Shown here in pieces: positions 36,831-44,884 of a stretch of 64,000 nt of DNA. Position 1 is the first letter of the stretch; every line of letters begins with the position of its first letter. The notes under the pieces are model-generated. The model saw only the letters and a list, made by a program, of their open reading frames with translations. It searched no databases and was not told the origin of the DNA. Source of the stretch: Mycolicibacterium aromaticivorans JS19b1 = JCM 16368. Its GTDB lineage: Bacteria > Actinomycetota > Actinomycetes > Mycobacteriales > Mycobacteriaceae. Position numbers and translations under genes: made by a program. The stretch lies in contig NZ_JALN02000002.1 of the NCBI RefSeq assembly GCF_000559085.1, forward strand, positions 248,001 to 312,000. The letters run 5' to 3'.

Positions 36831-37784
36831 TTACTTGAGTGCCTCCTCGGTTTGAGGGTGCTGGAGGCGATGGTAGTAGAGCGCTTCGGCCCGGTCCGGT
36901 GTCAGGTCCTGGCAATAGCCATTGGGTCGCTGACGGTTGTAGAAAGCGACCCATTCGGCCGTTGCCAGGGACAGTTCGGTAGCGCCGGGATAGAGCGGTT
37001 GATGGTCGATGAGTTCAGTCTTGTAGCTGCTGTTCACCGATTCGGCCAGAGCATTATCGAAACTATCCCCGACGGTGCCGATTGACGGCAGTATGCCTTC
37101 GAGGGCCAGGTGCTCGGTGAACGCCACCGCGGTATATTGCGAACCCGCATCCGAATGATGAACAAGATCAGCCAAAGTCGTTGCACCGGAACGCTTCCTG
37201 GTATCGATAGCGTGATTGATCGCATCGGTGACCAGCTTCTGAGTCATCTCGGTGGCCACTTTCCAGCCCACGATCTTGCGGGCATAAACATCAGTGACGA
37301 ACGCCGTATAGGCCCAGCCGGCACGGGTGCGGCAATACGTGAAATCGGCGACCCACAACCGGTCTGGTGCACCGGCGACGAAACACCGCCGGACCCGATC
37401 CGGAGCCCGAGTCGCTGCCGGGTCAGCGACTGTGGTGCGCACCCGCCGCCGCTTGCATGCACCACGCCAACCCATTTCCCGCATGACCCGCTCCACCACG
37501 CACCGAGAAACATCGAGTCCATTGGTGCGCAACACAATCCATGTCTTCCGGGCACCGAGAACCTTGAACAGTGCCGAAGATCGCCGCAGCCGCCAGATAG
37601 CGTCAATAATCTGCGCATCAGCCAGATCGGCTTTCGACGGGCCACCACGGGCCCGATGCGCGTAATACGTCGACGGGGCGATCGTGACGCCGTACTCATC
37701 CAGCACGGCGCACATCGACTCGACACCCCACTTGAGACCATCAGCGCCCACCCGGTGTCCCTGGTGGGCGCTGATGAACTCCAC
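36831..37784 (-). CDS. IS6110-like transposase OrfB (DDE catalytic)
   Basis: 317 residues with the rve integrase fold. DDE positions are visible in WVADFTYCRTRAGW, LVHHSDAGSQYT and NALAESVNSSYKTELI. The upstream HTH_21-type segment is also present. It starts at a GTG 2 bp after the orfA stop but is probably made mainly as an OrfA-OrfB fusion by -1 frameshifting, as in other IS3 elements. It is intact, so it is the probable source of transposase for both copies. Confidence 0.94.
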   Translation of the reverse strand: MEFISAHQGHRVGADGLKWGVESMCAVLDEYGVTIAPSTYYAHRARGGPSKADLADAQIIDAIWRLRRSSALFKVLGARKTWIVLRTNGLDVSRCVVERVMREMGWRGACKRRRVRTTVADPAATRAPDRVRRCFVAGAPDRLWVADFTYCRTRAGWAYTAFVTDVYARKIVGWKVATEMTQKLVTDAINHAIDTRKRSGATTLADLVHHSDAGSQYTAVAFTEHLALEGILPSIGTVGDSFDNALAESVNSSYKTELIDHQPLYPGATELSLATAEWVAFYNRQRPNGYCQDLTPDRAEALYYHRLQHPQTEEALK

Positions 37785-37786
37785 GA

Positions 37787-38113
37787 CTACTGAGAGGGCC
37801 GGTCCAGTTCGGCCGCGAAGAAAGCTGACGCCGCCTTCAAGATCGCGTTGGCCCGCTTGAGTTCGGCGTTCTCCCGACGCAGCTTGCGCAGGACTTCGGA
37901 TTCCTCACTGGTCTGCCCTGCCCGCACACCACCGTCGATCTCGGCCTGGCGAACCCACTTACGCACCGTCTCAGCAGTACCGACACCCAGCAGATCAGCG
38001 ACTCGACCCATCGCCTCCCACTCCGACGTCGAATCGCCACGCAGATCCACCACCATCTGCACAGCTCGCTGCTTCAGCTCCTCCGGATACCGCCTCGATG
38101 ACTTCGCTCCCAC
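37787..38113 (-). CDS. IS6110-like transposase OrfA
   Basis: 108 residues from a GTG, identical to the protein at 10448-10774. It has the same helix-turn-helix and C-terminal zipper, and the same upstream GGAAGG. It provides end recognition for the element. Confidence 0.93.
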   Translation of the reverse strand: MGAKSSRRYPEELKQRAVQMVVDLRGDSTSEWEAMGRVADLLGVGTAETVRKWVRQAEIDGGVRAGQTSEESEVLRKLRRENAELKRANAILKAASAFFAAELDRPSQ

Positions 38114-38164
38114 GTGCCCATCCTTCCCAAAAGAAGAACTCTCCGGACACACCGGGGCGGATCA

Positions 38165-38511
38165 CCGAACGACAACAGCGCAATCACCAACATCCAGATC
38201 TGCAGTTCCCCAACAAGCCACAGAGCAGGAACTGCGCCCAGACACAGTGCTCGCCCGACGCTGGCCGACACCAGCACTGGTTTACGACGCCACCTATCGG
38301 TGTACGCCCCGGCGAGGAGCCCGAGCACTGCGTAGGGCACGAACTGGGCGGCGTTGACGACGCCGACCTCCAACGGTGTTGCGCCGAGTAACTGAACCAC
38401 CAGGACGGGCATCGCTACAGCCGTCACCGCTGATCCGAACGAACTGATCGCAGCAGCCGCCCAGTAGCGAAGAAACGACGAACGGGGGGCTGAGGCAGGA
38501 GCGTCCCCCAT
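38165..38511 (-). pseudogene. MFS transporter, 3' end lost at IS
   Basis: The ATG at 38511 begins a major-facilitator protein with MFS helices 1-3 and the loop motif GAYTDRWRRKPVLV (motif A, G-x3-D-R-x-x-R-x-x). After about 115 residues (of roughly 400) native sequence ends at the IS edge, 38165. The missing part is absent from the other side of the IS. Function as an exporter is lost. Confidence 0.88.
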
Positions 38512-38574
38512 TAACTCACTCTCTCATGCCCGCTCAACTGATCGAGACAACCAACGGCCACGGCCCACCTGCCT

Positions 38575-38617
38575 GTCTCATTTGTAGAGAATATGGAACG
38601 TCTCATGTCCTGTCTCG
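38575..38617 (+). repeat. dispersed repeat A, copy 3
   Basis: GTCTCATTTGTAGAGAA, then TATGGAACGTCTCATG and TCCTGTCTCGC. It lies 39 bp past the start of the gap, just downstream of mraY, and is the left boundary of the mraY unit. Confidence 0.8.
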
Positions 38618-38655
38618 CATGAAGTGCCGGTGTACCGCCTGATGACGGGTTGGGC

Positions 38656-39741
38656 TTAGATGCCGGCGGCAGTCAGCCATTCGCTGTAGAAGAGCGCGAC
38701 CCCGAGCCCGCAGGAGATGGCGGCGATCAGCCAGAACCGAATCGTCAACGTGGTTTCCGGCCAGTCCATCAGTTCGAAGTGGTGGTGCAGCGGAGAGTTT
38801 CGGAACACCCGTCGGCCGGTAGTCCGGAACGAGATCACTTGGATGACGACCGAGGCCACTTCAGCGACGAACAGTGCGCCCAGGATGATGGCCAGGGTCT
38901 CGGTGCGGCTGGTCACCGACAGCCCGGCGACGATGCCGCCCAACGCCAGGGAACCGGTGTCACCCATGATGATTTTGGCGGGTGCGGCGTTCCACCATAG
39001 AAAGCCAATGCAAGCGCCGGCGGTCGCAGCGGCTACAAGAGCCAGGTCGAGTGGATCCCGGACGTAATAGCACCCGGGCGTGGGGGCGACAGCGCATTGG
39101 TTTCGGAACTGCCAGAAAGTGATCAGGACGTACGCGGCGGCCACCATTGCCATGGCGCCCGCGGCAAGCCCGTCGAGACCATCAGTCAGGTTGACAGCAT
39201 TCGACCAGGCAGAGACGACCACGATGCAGAGCAGCACGAACAGCACGGGCGGCAGTGTGACCGCGGCGATGTCGCGGACGTACGACAGCTCAGCGCTACC
39301 AGGAGTGAGACCGTTGGCGTTGCGGAAGTGCAGCGCGAGAACGCCGAAAAGAATGGCCGCGATGAGTTGGCCAGCGCTCTTGGCTCTCTTGTTCAAGCCG
39401 AGATTGCGGGCGCGCCGCAACTTGAGAAAGTCGTCGGTGAAACCGACAGCACCTAGCGCGGTGGCCAATCCGAGCACCAGTAGTCCTGATGCGGTCGGGC
39501 CTTCACCTCCGAGCATGAGCTCGGCAAACAGAGTGGTGGTGAGGTAGCTGGCCCAGATCGCTGTGAGGATCGCCAGGCCGCCCATTGTCGGCGTTCCCCG
39601 CTTGCGTTGGTGACTTTCCGGGGCTTCGTCACGTATCGGCTGGCCTAACCCGAGTCGGGAGAACACTCGTATCAAGACAGGCGTGAACAGACAGGCGACC
39701 GCGAACGCTACACCAGCGGCTATAAGTATCGATCTCATCAA
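38656..39741 (-). CDS. mraY: MraY-type phospho-MurNAc-pentapeptide transferase, accessory copy
   Basis: 361 residues with about ten transmembrane helices and every MraY signature: [16 protein letters not shown] (catalytic Asp pair), [22 protein letters not shown] and NSPLHHHFE. The enzyme transfers phospho-MurNAc-pentapeptide to undecaprenyl phosphate to make lipid I. Chromosomal mraY normally sits in the dcw cluster with murE, murF and murD; here it stands alone between two repeat A copies. A second, probably functional copy could give dosage or target-variant resistance to MraY inhibitors (inference). Confidence 0.93.
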   Translation of the reverse strand: MMRSILIAAGVAFAVACLFTPVLIRVFSRLGLGQPIRDEAPESHQRKRGTPTMGGLAILTAIWASYLTTTLFAELMLGGEGPTASGLLVLGLATALGAVGFTDDFLKLRRARNLGLNKRAKSAGQLIAAILFGVLALHFRNANGLTPGSAELSYVRDIAAVTLPPVLFVLLCIVVVSAWSNAVNLTDGLDGLAAGAMAMVAAAYVLITFWQFRNQCAVAPTPGCYYVRDPLDLALVAAATAGACIGFLWWNAAPAKIIMGDTGSLALGGIVAGLSVTSRTETLAIILGALFVAEVASVVIQVISFRTTGRRVFRNSPLHHHFELMDWPETTLTIRFWLIAAISCGLGVALFYSEWLTAAGI

Positions 39742-39862
39742 TCGATGCAGTTCTCGGGTGCGCGAATCGACTGGTCACAGTCGCACGGCATCGAAACCCC
39801 CACCCCCACCGAGCCAGTATCGCTTAGCACCAACGAAGCCACCCCACAGCGCCGACAATTGC

Positions 39863-39909
39863 GTCTCGCTCCTAGGGAACCGAGAGCGATCAGATCCTGT
39901 CCTCTCAGG
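39863..39909 (+). repeat. dispersed repeat A, copy 4
   Basis: GTCTCGCTCCTAGGGAA, then CCGAGAGCGATCAG and ATCCTGTCCTCTCAGG. It separates mraY from the kinase-fold gene. Confidence 0.75.
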
Positions 39910-39965
39910 CGACTAGGACGGAGACCGGCTCTACCGACGTCGGCGATCACCCGCGGGGCGCTGGC

Positions 39966-40970
39966 TCAATCTCCCTCATAGAGCGGGTACACGGCGTGGA
40001 CGTCGCCGTGGAACAGTCTGCCGTAGAAGGCGTTCATCGTCGCGGCGGTGGATGCGTGCCGCGTCACGATCGCGGCGATCGGCGGCGGCACGTCATCCGG
40101 CACGTGTCCAGCGGCGCACTGGCGTACATACTCGTTGTGGACGGCTGGGCTGCCTTTGGGCACTCCGCAAACGTCGGTCACTATCCAGTTGACGAGTCGC
40201 ATGGCGGCGTAGCCGGCGTCATGCGCGACGTGCCGTGCAGTGAAGTCGCGCTCAGCGGGTGACAGGTCGAATAGCGGCGAGATGGCCAGCCCGAAATCGC
40301 TGAGATAGATCCGCTCCATGTCGGTGCGGATGTTGCCGAAATGCCCGTCCATGTGCAGCAACTCCCGATCCCGCAGGAACGTCACGATCTCGAAAAGCTG
40401 CCGCTCGACTGCGACAGCCTTGTCAGTCGGGTTTGTTCGCAGCCAGTCCTCTATCGGGTGTGGGATGTATTCGCAGAACAGCACAAGGCTGCACGTGGCG
40501 GTGGCCAGCGCTTCGAGACGGGTTCGCACGGCCGGAGAGCCGCCTTGGGAGGTGACGGCGGCGTCGATGTCTGCGTGTTCGGCGGCGACCGGCGACCGGC
40601 CAGGTAGTACCCGCCAGTGGTAGAGGATCGGGAACGATTGCGTCTCACCGGCCAGGACGGCGTCAGTGACGCTAAGGTTTGCGGCGAGCTCTCGCCAGGC
40701 GTTGAATCCTGGTCCGCCGATACCGTATTGGCAGAACATCGGCAGGTCGAAGAGGTTCGCTGTGGAACCCGAGTTGGCGATCTCCCGGTTGGTCAGTGGG
40801 ATCCGCTTGGTGAACACCGGCACGCTGTCGACGTCGATGAGTTCCGAGCCGCCGCCGACACCCACGTTTATGACTCGACCGGTTCCCACCAGCGCCGCCA
40901 GCTCATCATCGCTGCGGGACTCCAGTAACGCCGAGACTCTTCGGTGAAGGGCAGCTCTGGCAGCTGTCAT
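39966..40970 (-). CDS. protein-kinase-fold (aminoglycoside-phosphotransferase-like) protein
   Basis: 334 residues. The catalytic loop LLHMDGHFGNIRTD matches HxDxxxxN, and LSDFGLA supplies the DFG metal-binding motif; both match the kinase-like fold. The N-lobe shows a VGVGGGSE glycine loop and a Lys in VFTKRIPL. The substrate (protein or small molecule) is unknown, and no resistance enzyme is recognised specifically. It stands alone between repeat A copies 4 and 5. Confidence 0.7.
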   Translation of the reverse strand: MTAARAALHRRVSALLESRSDDELAALVGTGRVINVGVGGGSELIDVDSVPVFTKRIPLTNREIANSGSTANLFDLPMFCQYGIGGPGFNAWRELAANLSVTDAVLAGETQSFPILYHWRVLPGRSPVAAEHADIDAAVTSQGGSPAVRTRLEALATATCSLVLFCEYIPHPIEDWLRTNPTDKAVAVERQLFEIVTFLRDRELLHMDGHFGNIRTDMERIYLSDFGLAISPLFDLSPAERDFTARHVAHDAGYAAMRLVNWIVTDVCGVPKGSPAVHNEYVRQCAAGHVPDDVPPPIAAIVTRHASTAATMNAFYGRLFHGDVHAVYPLYEGD

Positions 40971-41024
40971 CGCATGAGTGTGTCACCGACCGGAATGGCA
41001 GAGTCACTGCAGGCCACTGCGTGT

Positions 41025-41071
41025 GTCTCGTTTGTAGAGATTCGAGGTCGATCAGGTCCTGTCCCACACGA
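41025..41071 (+). repeat. dispersed repeat A, copy 5
   Basis: GTCTCGTTTGTAGAGA, then TTCGAGGTCGATCAG and GTCCTGTCCCACACGA. It lies between the kinase-fold gene and the merR gene. Confidence 0.78.
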
Positions 41072-41145
41072 CGGGGCTTCAGTTGCTTAAGCCGGTCAGT
41101 CCTGGACCAATCGAGGTAGCAGGGTCACCCCGGGAGGGCTTGCAC

Positions 41146-41162
41146 ATGACACGGTGTCATGC
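41146..41162. promoter_or_regulatory. MerR-type operator upstream of merR-like gene
   Basis: CATGACACGGTGTCATG is a near-perfect dyad with a TTGCAC -35-like hexamer beginning 5 bp before it. It ends 15 bp before the regulator's ATG, as expected for an autoregulated MerR promoter. Confidence 0.65.
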
Positions 41163-41177
41163 GCGATCGTGGTCTTC

Positions 41178-41990
41178 ATGTATTCGATTGGTGCGTTCGC
41201 GCAGTTGGGCGGGGTCAGTGTTCGCATGCTGCGCCACTACGACCACATCGGACTGCTGGTGCCCGCCGAAGTCAATCCCAGCACTGGACGACGCCTCTAT
41301 GACGCCAGTCAGATCTCACGGCTCAACCGGCTGGTTGCGCTCAAGCATCTTGGTTTCCCGCTAGAGCAGGTCAGGACGCTTCTCGCCGACGGTGTCGACG
41401 CAGCCGAGCTCAGAGGAATGCTGCGCATGCGTGCGGCCGACCTAGAGACGCAATTACTTCGAGATGGACAGACCCTCGACCGGGTCCGTGCACGGTTGCG
41501 GTTGATCGAAAGCGAGACGACGATGACCATCACCGATGTCGAGCTGAAGACCATTGCCCCGCAACGGGTTCTCGCGCTGCACCAGTTTGTTGGCGAGGAA
41601 GCTGACGCCAACGAGCTCGATGTCGAGGCACTCTTCGAACGCGTCATTGCGCTGATGGACGACGCCTCCGCGGACCGTGCCTCGCCCATCTCCTGGCGAG
41701 ATGATGACGAGCACACACTGCGCCTGCACGCAGGTTTCCTCGCACCGGCCGCGAACGTGCCGGGCCTCGATGTCGTCGAGCTTCCGGGAGTCTCAGTCGC
41801 GTCGGTTGTGCGACGCGGGGCCGTTGCGGACATGAACGAGGCTCACCAAGCCATCGCGCGCTGGGCCGAAGGCGACGACCACGCACTGAGCGTTCAAAGG
41901 GGTCGGTGGCGCGAGCTCTACCTGGAAACCAACGACACCGACCACTCGGACTGGCTCGTTGAAGTGCAACTCGAACTCGCGGCCACCTGA
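41178..41990 (+). CDS. MerR-family regulator with effector-binding domain
   Basis: 270 residues from the ATG at 41178. The N-terminus YSIGAFAQLGGVSVRMLRHYDHIGLL is the classic MerR winged helix, followed by a coiled dimerisation helix (to about 115). A C-terminal GyrI-like effector domain (from about 125) follows. It resembles multidrug-sensing MerR proteins of the BmrR/TipA kind. No target gene is adjacent, so it may only regulate itself here. It is the single gene between repeat A copies 5 and 6. Confidence 0.88.
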   Translation: MYSIGAFAQLGGVSVRMLRHYDHIGLLVPAEVNPSTGRRLYDASQISRLNRLVALKHLGFPLEQVRTLLADGVDAAELRGMLRMRAADLETQLLRDGQTLDRVRARLRLIESETTMTITDVELKTIAPQRVLALHQFVGEEADANELDVEALFERVIALMDDASADRASPISWRDDDEHTLRLHAGFLAPAANVPGLDVVELPGVSVASVVRRGAVADMNEAHQAIARWAEGDDHALSVQRGRWRELYLETNDTDHSDWLVEVQLELAAT

Positions 41991-42012
41991 ACGCGACTTG
42001 CACTGACGATCC

Positions 42013-42049
42013 GTCTCGGATCTAGAGAATCGAGACATCGCTCTGGGCC
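42013..42049 (+). repeat. dispersed repeat A, copy 6 (degenerate 3' half)
   Basis: GTCTCGGATCTAGAGAA, then TCGAGACATCGCTCTGG. Shorter partial matches (GTCTCATAT, GTCTCGGATCT) follow to 42113. It is the right-hand end of the repeat A region and falls in the 785-bp gap 41991-42775, which otherwise holds only an antitoxin remnant and repeat B copy 2. Confidence 0.65.
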
Positions 42050-42195
42050 CCGCTCCCCAGGCCGTAATCCCAGGCCGCGGTGTCTCATATCTCACACCGC
42101 GCGTCTCGGATCTTGGCGTCACCTCCTGATAGCTAAACGGCCTAGGCAATGTCCAATCTCGACGGCGGGCGCTGTGAGCGTTGCGAGGGGGCCGA

Positions 42196-42357
42196 TCACG
42201 GCAGTCCGTAGCGGCGCCGCAGCTCCTCGCCGCTGATGGTGTTGCCCGCTGCGAAGTCTGCATCTGCGGCACTAAGTTCATTGCGCAGGTCAGTCTTGGC
42301 CGTCCAGCTCTCCGTCGATGTTTCGCTCGTAGCGCGATACCCACATTCATTGGGGGT
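42196..42357 (-). pseudogene. remnant of a type II antitoxin (Phd/RelB-like C-terminus)
   Basis: An open stretch of about 54 codons without a start, ending ELSAADADFAAGNTISGEELRRRYGLP. That ending resembles antitoxin C-termini found with PIN or RelE toxins. The DNA-binding N-terminus is missing. Too short for certainty. Confidence 0.4.
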
Positions 42358-42501
42358 TCAATTGCGGATGCTGAGAGAGCGATGGCGGCTAGTGCTACCG
42401 GGCCCCGATGGCATCGCGTCGCGGGCATGAACGTCGCGACCTGCGCGGGCTTCCTCGTTGGCACCTTCCGCGCGGATATCGGTGAGGCTCTCTCGTCTCG
42501 T

Positions 42502-42634
42502 GTAGGTTCCAGTTTCACTTGGCGGATGCCGTCGTCTCTAGCAGTGCGTTTCCAAAATTCCGCTCAAGATGGCCGACGCTAAATTCCATTTTCGATGGCG
42601 GATCCTAGAACCACACGGTCGTCCAGATCTTGAT
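42502..42634 (+). repeat. dispersed repeat B, copy 2
   Basis: About 133 bp of iterated units: GTAGGTTCCAG...TTGGCGGATGCC, AAAATTCCGCTC...ATGGCCGACG and AAATTCCATTTTCGATGGCGGATC, then TAGAACCACACGGTCGTCC. The last 50 bp are almost identical to copy 3. The units look like serial transposase-binding sites of an IS21-type end. Confidence 0.75.
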
Positions 42635-42775
42635 CCCGAGCAACCGGGGGGGTGCGAGCACCGACGCCAGGAAGGCCGCAATCCTGCCGCGGGCCGAGAT
42701 GGGTTTGGGCTTAGCGGAGTAGGTCGTCAGCCCGGCGGTTCGGTGTACACGCCGACGTCAGGCAAGCCGGGGCGC

Positions 42776-44698
42776 TCACCAGCCCCACGCCAGGTCGCCG
42801 TTCAGGTCTGCCTTGCAAGTGGCGATCCCGTCGGTCTGCACGACACGGGCGCGCGCCCCGGGCTCGCTGCACGCCGACCCGACCTGGACCGCCGGCCGAC
42901 TCTGGTGGGTCTTGTCTCTCCACGAACCCGTCTCCATGCTGCAGTACAACGTGCCATCTGGTGATACATCGCCGGACTCAGCTGGGGTGCATGGCTTGCC
43001 TTCGTACAGGAGCGGAGCCGCGGTGGTCGTCGTCACCGCGGTCGAAGTGACCGCGGGCGTCGCCGGCTTGTCCTCCCCGACGTAACCGCTTCCGCCCCAA
43101 TGCAAGTCCTTGTCGGTCCATGTCCCGTTGGCGCACGAGGGTGTGCAGTCGTTCTGGTGTTCGCGAAGCACGTATCGTCCGTCGACGCCGGGACCGATCA
43201 GCTCGGTGTCGAGCATGTCCTCACCGATTGTCCTGAACCCCTGTGCGGTCGGGACCAACACCAGAACCATTGCAGGGTCGTGAGCTCCGCCGCCGTGGTA
43301 ACGAATGAAGAGATTGCCGGTGCTATCGGTCGCTGGCTCGGCAAACTCGAATCCGTAGCCGAACTTGACGGGAATCGGCATGAGAACCAATCCGGCAGCG
43401 GTCACAGCAGAGATGCAGGCGCCGTCACCGACAGCGGCGCCGTACGACGGTGTCTGGGGGATGACGAAAACCCGCATCCGGCCCAGATACGGATGCTCGA
43501 GGTCGTGGTGAGCGGTGGCGGTACCTGGGCAGCCTGCGTTTGGTGATGGGTTGTCGGGCAGCGGCGCGGCCTGCGCCGATGACGGCGGCGCGCTCACCGG
43601 GGGCACGGTTGCTGTCGAAATCTCCGCCGTTTTGGCCGCCGGCGCCGCGGCTTCATCGCTCCCGCCACGGGTGACGTAGATGCCGACCGCCGTCGCAGCG
43701 ACTGCGACCGTCGCCACCACCGCCGCGGCGATAGGCACCGTCCGAGACTTTGACTGCGGTCGCGGCAAGGCCTTCGCTGTGACCTTCCGCACCTGCGTCG
43801 GCTCGTTCGACGGCTGCGTGACCGCTGCCATGGTCGGCGCGAACGCTGCGACTTCGCCGCCAGCCGCCTCCTGCAGCGCGGTGACGAACTCCGCACAGGA
43901 CTGGTATCGGTCGTCGGGGCGCTTTGCCAGCACCCGTTCGAAGACCGCGTCCATACCGTCCGGAAGACGCGGGTTGACTGCGGTGATGGACGGCACCGGC
44001 TTGGCTAGGTGCGCGGACATCGCCGAGGCGATCGAGGTTCCCGTGAACGGCGGCTTCCCGGTGAGCAGGTGGAACGCGGTGCAGCCTAGGGAGTAGATGT
44101 CCGACCGGTTGTCGACCTCCTCGCCCTCGATCGCCTCCGGCGAGATGTACTGCATCGTCCCGATGGTCATCCCGGTGGACGTCAACGAGGTGGACTCACC
44201 GGCGGCCTTGGCGATGCCGAAATCCGCGAGCTTCACCGACTCAATCTGCGGCGCCCCATCGGTCTCGTCGATCCCGACCAAGATGTTCGCGGGCTTCACA
44301 TCGCGGTGCGTGACGCGTTGCTTGCGCCAGGCGTGGTCCAACGCCGCGGCCGCGGCACCTACCAGCTGGACCGCAAGGTCGGGGTCCAGCGGACCGTCGA
44401 CTCTGAGCAACTCCGAGGCGTCCGTGCCGTCGATGTACTCCATCGTGATCCACAGCCGGCCCTCGAACACGCCGCGGTCGTGCAGCGTGACGATGTTCGG
44501 GTGGCTCAACTGAGCGAGCAGGTCCGCCTCGCGCTGGAACCGCACCTTGAAGTCGTCGTTGCGGGAGACCCCGGCGTCGAGCAGCTTCAGCGCGTCCTGC
44601 CGCGGTAGGCGCGGGTGCTGCACGAGGAACACCTGCCCCATCCCGCCCGCACCGAGCTGACGGATGACGCGGTACCCCGCGATCTCGGTGATTTGCAC
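42776..44698 (-). CDS. PknB-type membrane Ser/Thr protein kinase
   Basis: 640 residues from the GTG at 44698 (another GTG at 44728 is possible). The kinase domain (1-270) has the GAGGMG loop, the VAIK-like Lys in DALKLLD, HRDVKPANI, DFGIAKA and a SPE motif. A linker and one transmembrane helix (about 335-355) lead to an extracellular domain of about 280 residues with several Cys and no PASTA repeats. It would sense an outside cue and phosphorylate cytosolic proteins. Substrates are unknown. It is transcribed alone. Confidence 0.9.
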   Translation of the reverse strand: MQITEIAGYRVIRQLGAGGMGQVFLVQHPRLPRQDALKLLDAGVSRNDDFKVRFQREADLLAQLSHPNIVTLHDRGVFEGRLWITMEYIDGTDASELLRVDGPLDPDLAVQLVGAAAAALDHAWRKQRVTHRDVKPANILVGIDETDGAPQIESVKLADFGIAKAAGESTSLTSTGMTIGTMQYISPEAIEGEEVDNRSDIYSLGCTAFHLLTGKPPFTGTSIASAMSAHLAKPVPSITAVNPRLPDGMDAVFERVLAKRPDDRYQSCAEFVTALQEAAGGEVAAFAPTMAAVTQPSNEPTQVRKVTAKALPRPQSKSRTVPIAAAVVATVAVAATAVGIYVTRGGSDEAAAPAAKTAEISTATVPPVSAPPSSAQAAPLPDNPSPNAGCPGTATAHHDLEHPYLGRMRVFVIPQTPSYGAAVGDGACISAVTAAGLVLMPIPVKFGYGFEFAEPATDSTGNLFIRYHGGGAHDPAMVLVLVPTAQGFRTIGEDMLDTELIGPGVDGRYVLREHQNDCTPSCANGTWTDKDLHWGGSGYVGEDKPATPAVTSTAVTTTTAAPLLYEGKPCTPAESGDVSPDGTLYCSMETGSWRDKTHQSRPAVQVGSACSEPGARARVVQTDGIATCKADLNGDLAWGW

Positions 44699-44884
44699 GC
44701 TGTGAGTGTGGCAGGCGCGTTCGCTCACGGGACCGGATCCCGTGGGCCAAGCCCCGTCATCTGCAGGAAAATGTGCTCGAGTGAGTACCCTCCTGCGTCG
44801 CGAGGCATCAAGAGTCCTAGCGCAGCGGCAGCCGGGCGTTGCCAGGTGCCGATCAGCTCTCCATTTATGCAGACGTCAGCCCGC

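Larger units (their letters stand above)
36801..38164 (-). mobile_element. IS6110-like IS3-family element, copy 2, intact
   Basis: 1,364 bp bounded by inverted ends TGATCCGCCCCGGTGTGT with TG...CA tips. It encodes complete OrfA and OrfB. Unlike copy 1 it has no target duplication (TGC on the left, CCG on the right). Both neighbours are genes cut off at the IS edge, so sequence next to it has been deleted. It is inverted relative to copy 1. Confidence 0.95.

Noticed and set aside
10397..38164. Composite transposon formed by the two IS6110-like copies
   Set aside because: Copy 1 has its own matching target duplication, so it inserted alone; the outer flanks of the pair do not match each other.
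29128..42113. Repeat A as classical integron attC sites
   Set aside because: No RYYYAAC/GTTRRRY core pair and no IntI nearby. The tyrosine recombinases at 56-59 kb belong to a nested transposon. Kept only as cassette-like.
41793..42518. 241-codon minus-strand frame over merR and its downstream gap
   Set aside because: It overlaps merR antisense and is not protein-like. Only a short antitoxin-like tail in another frame was kept.
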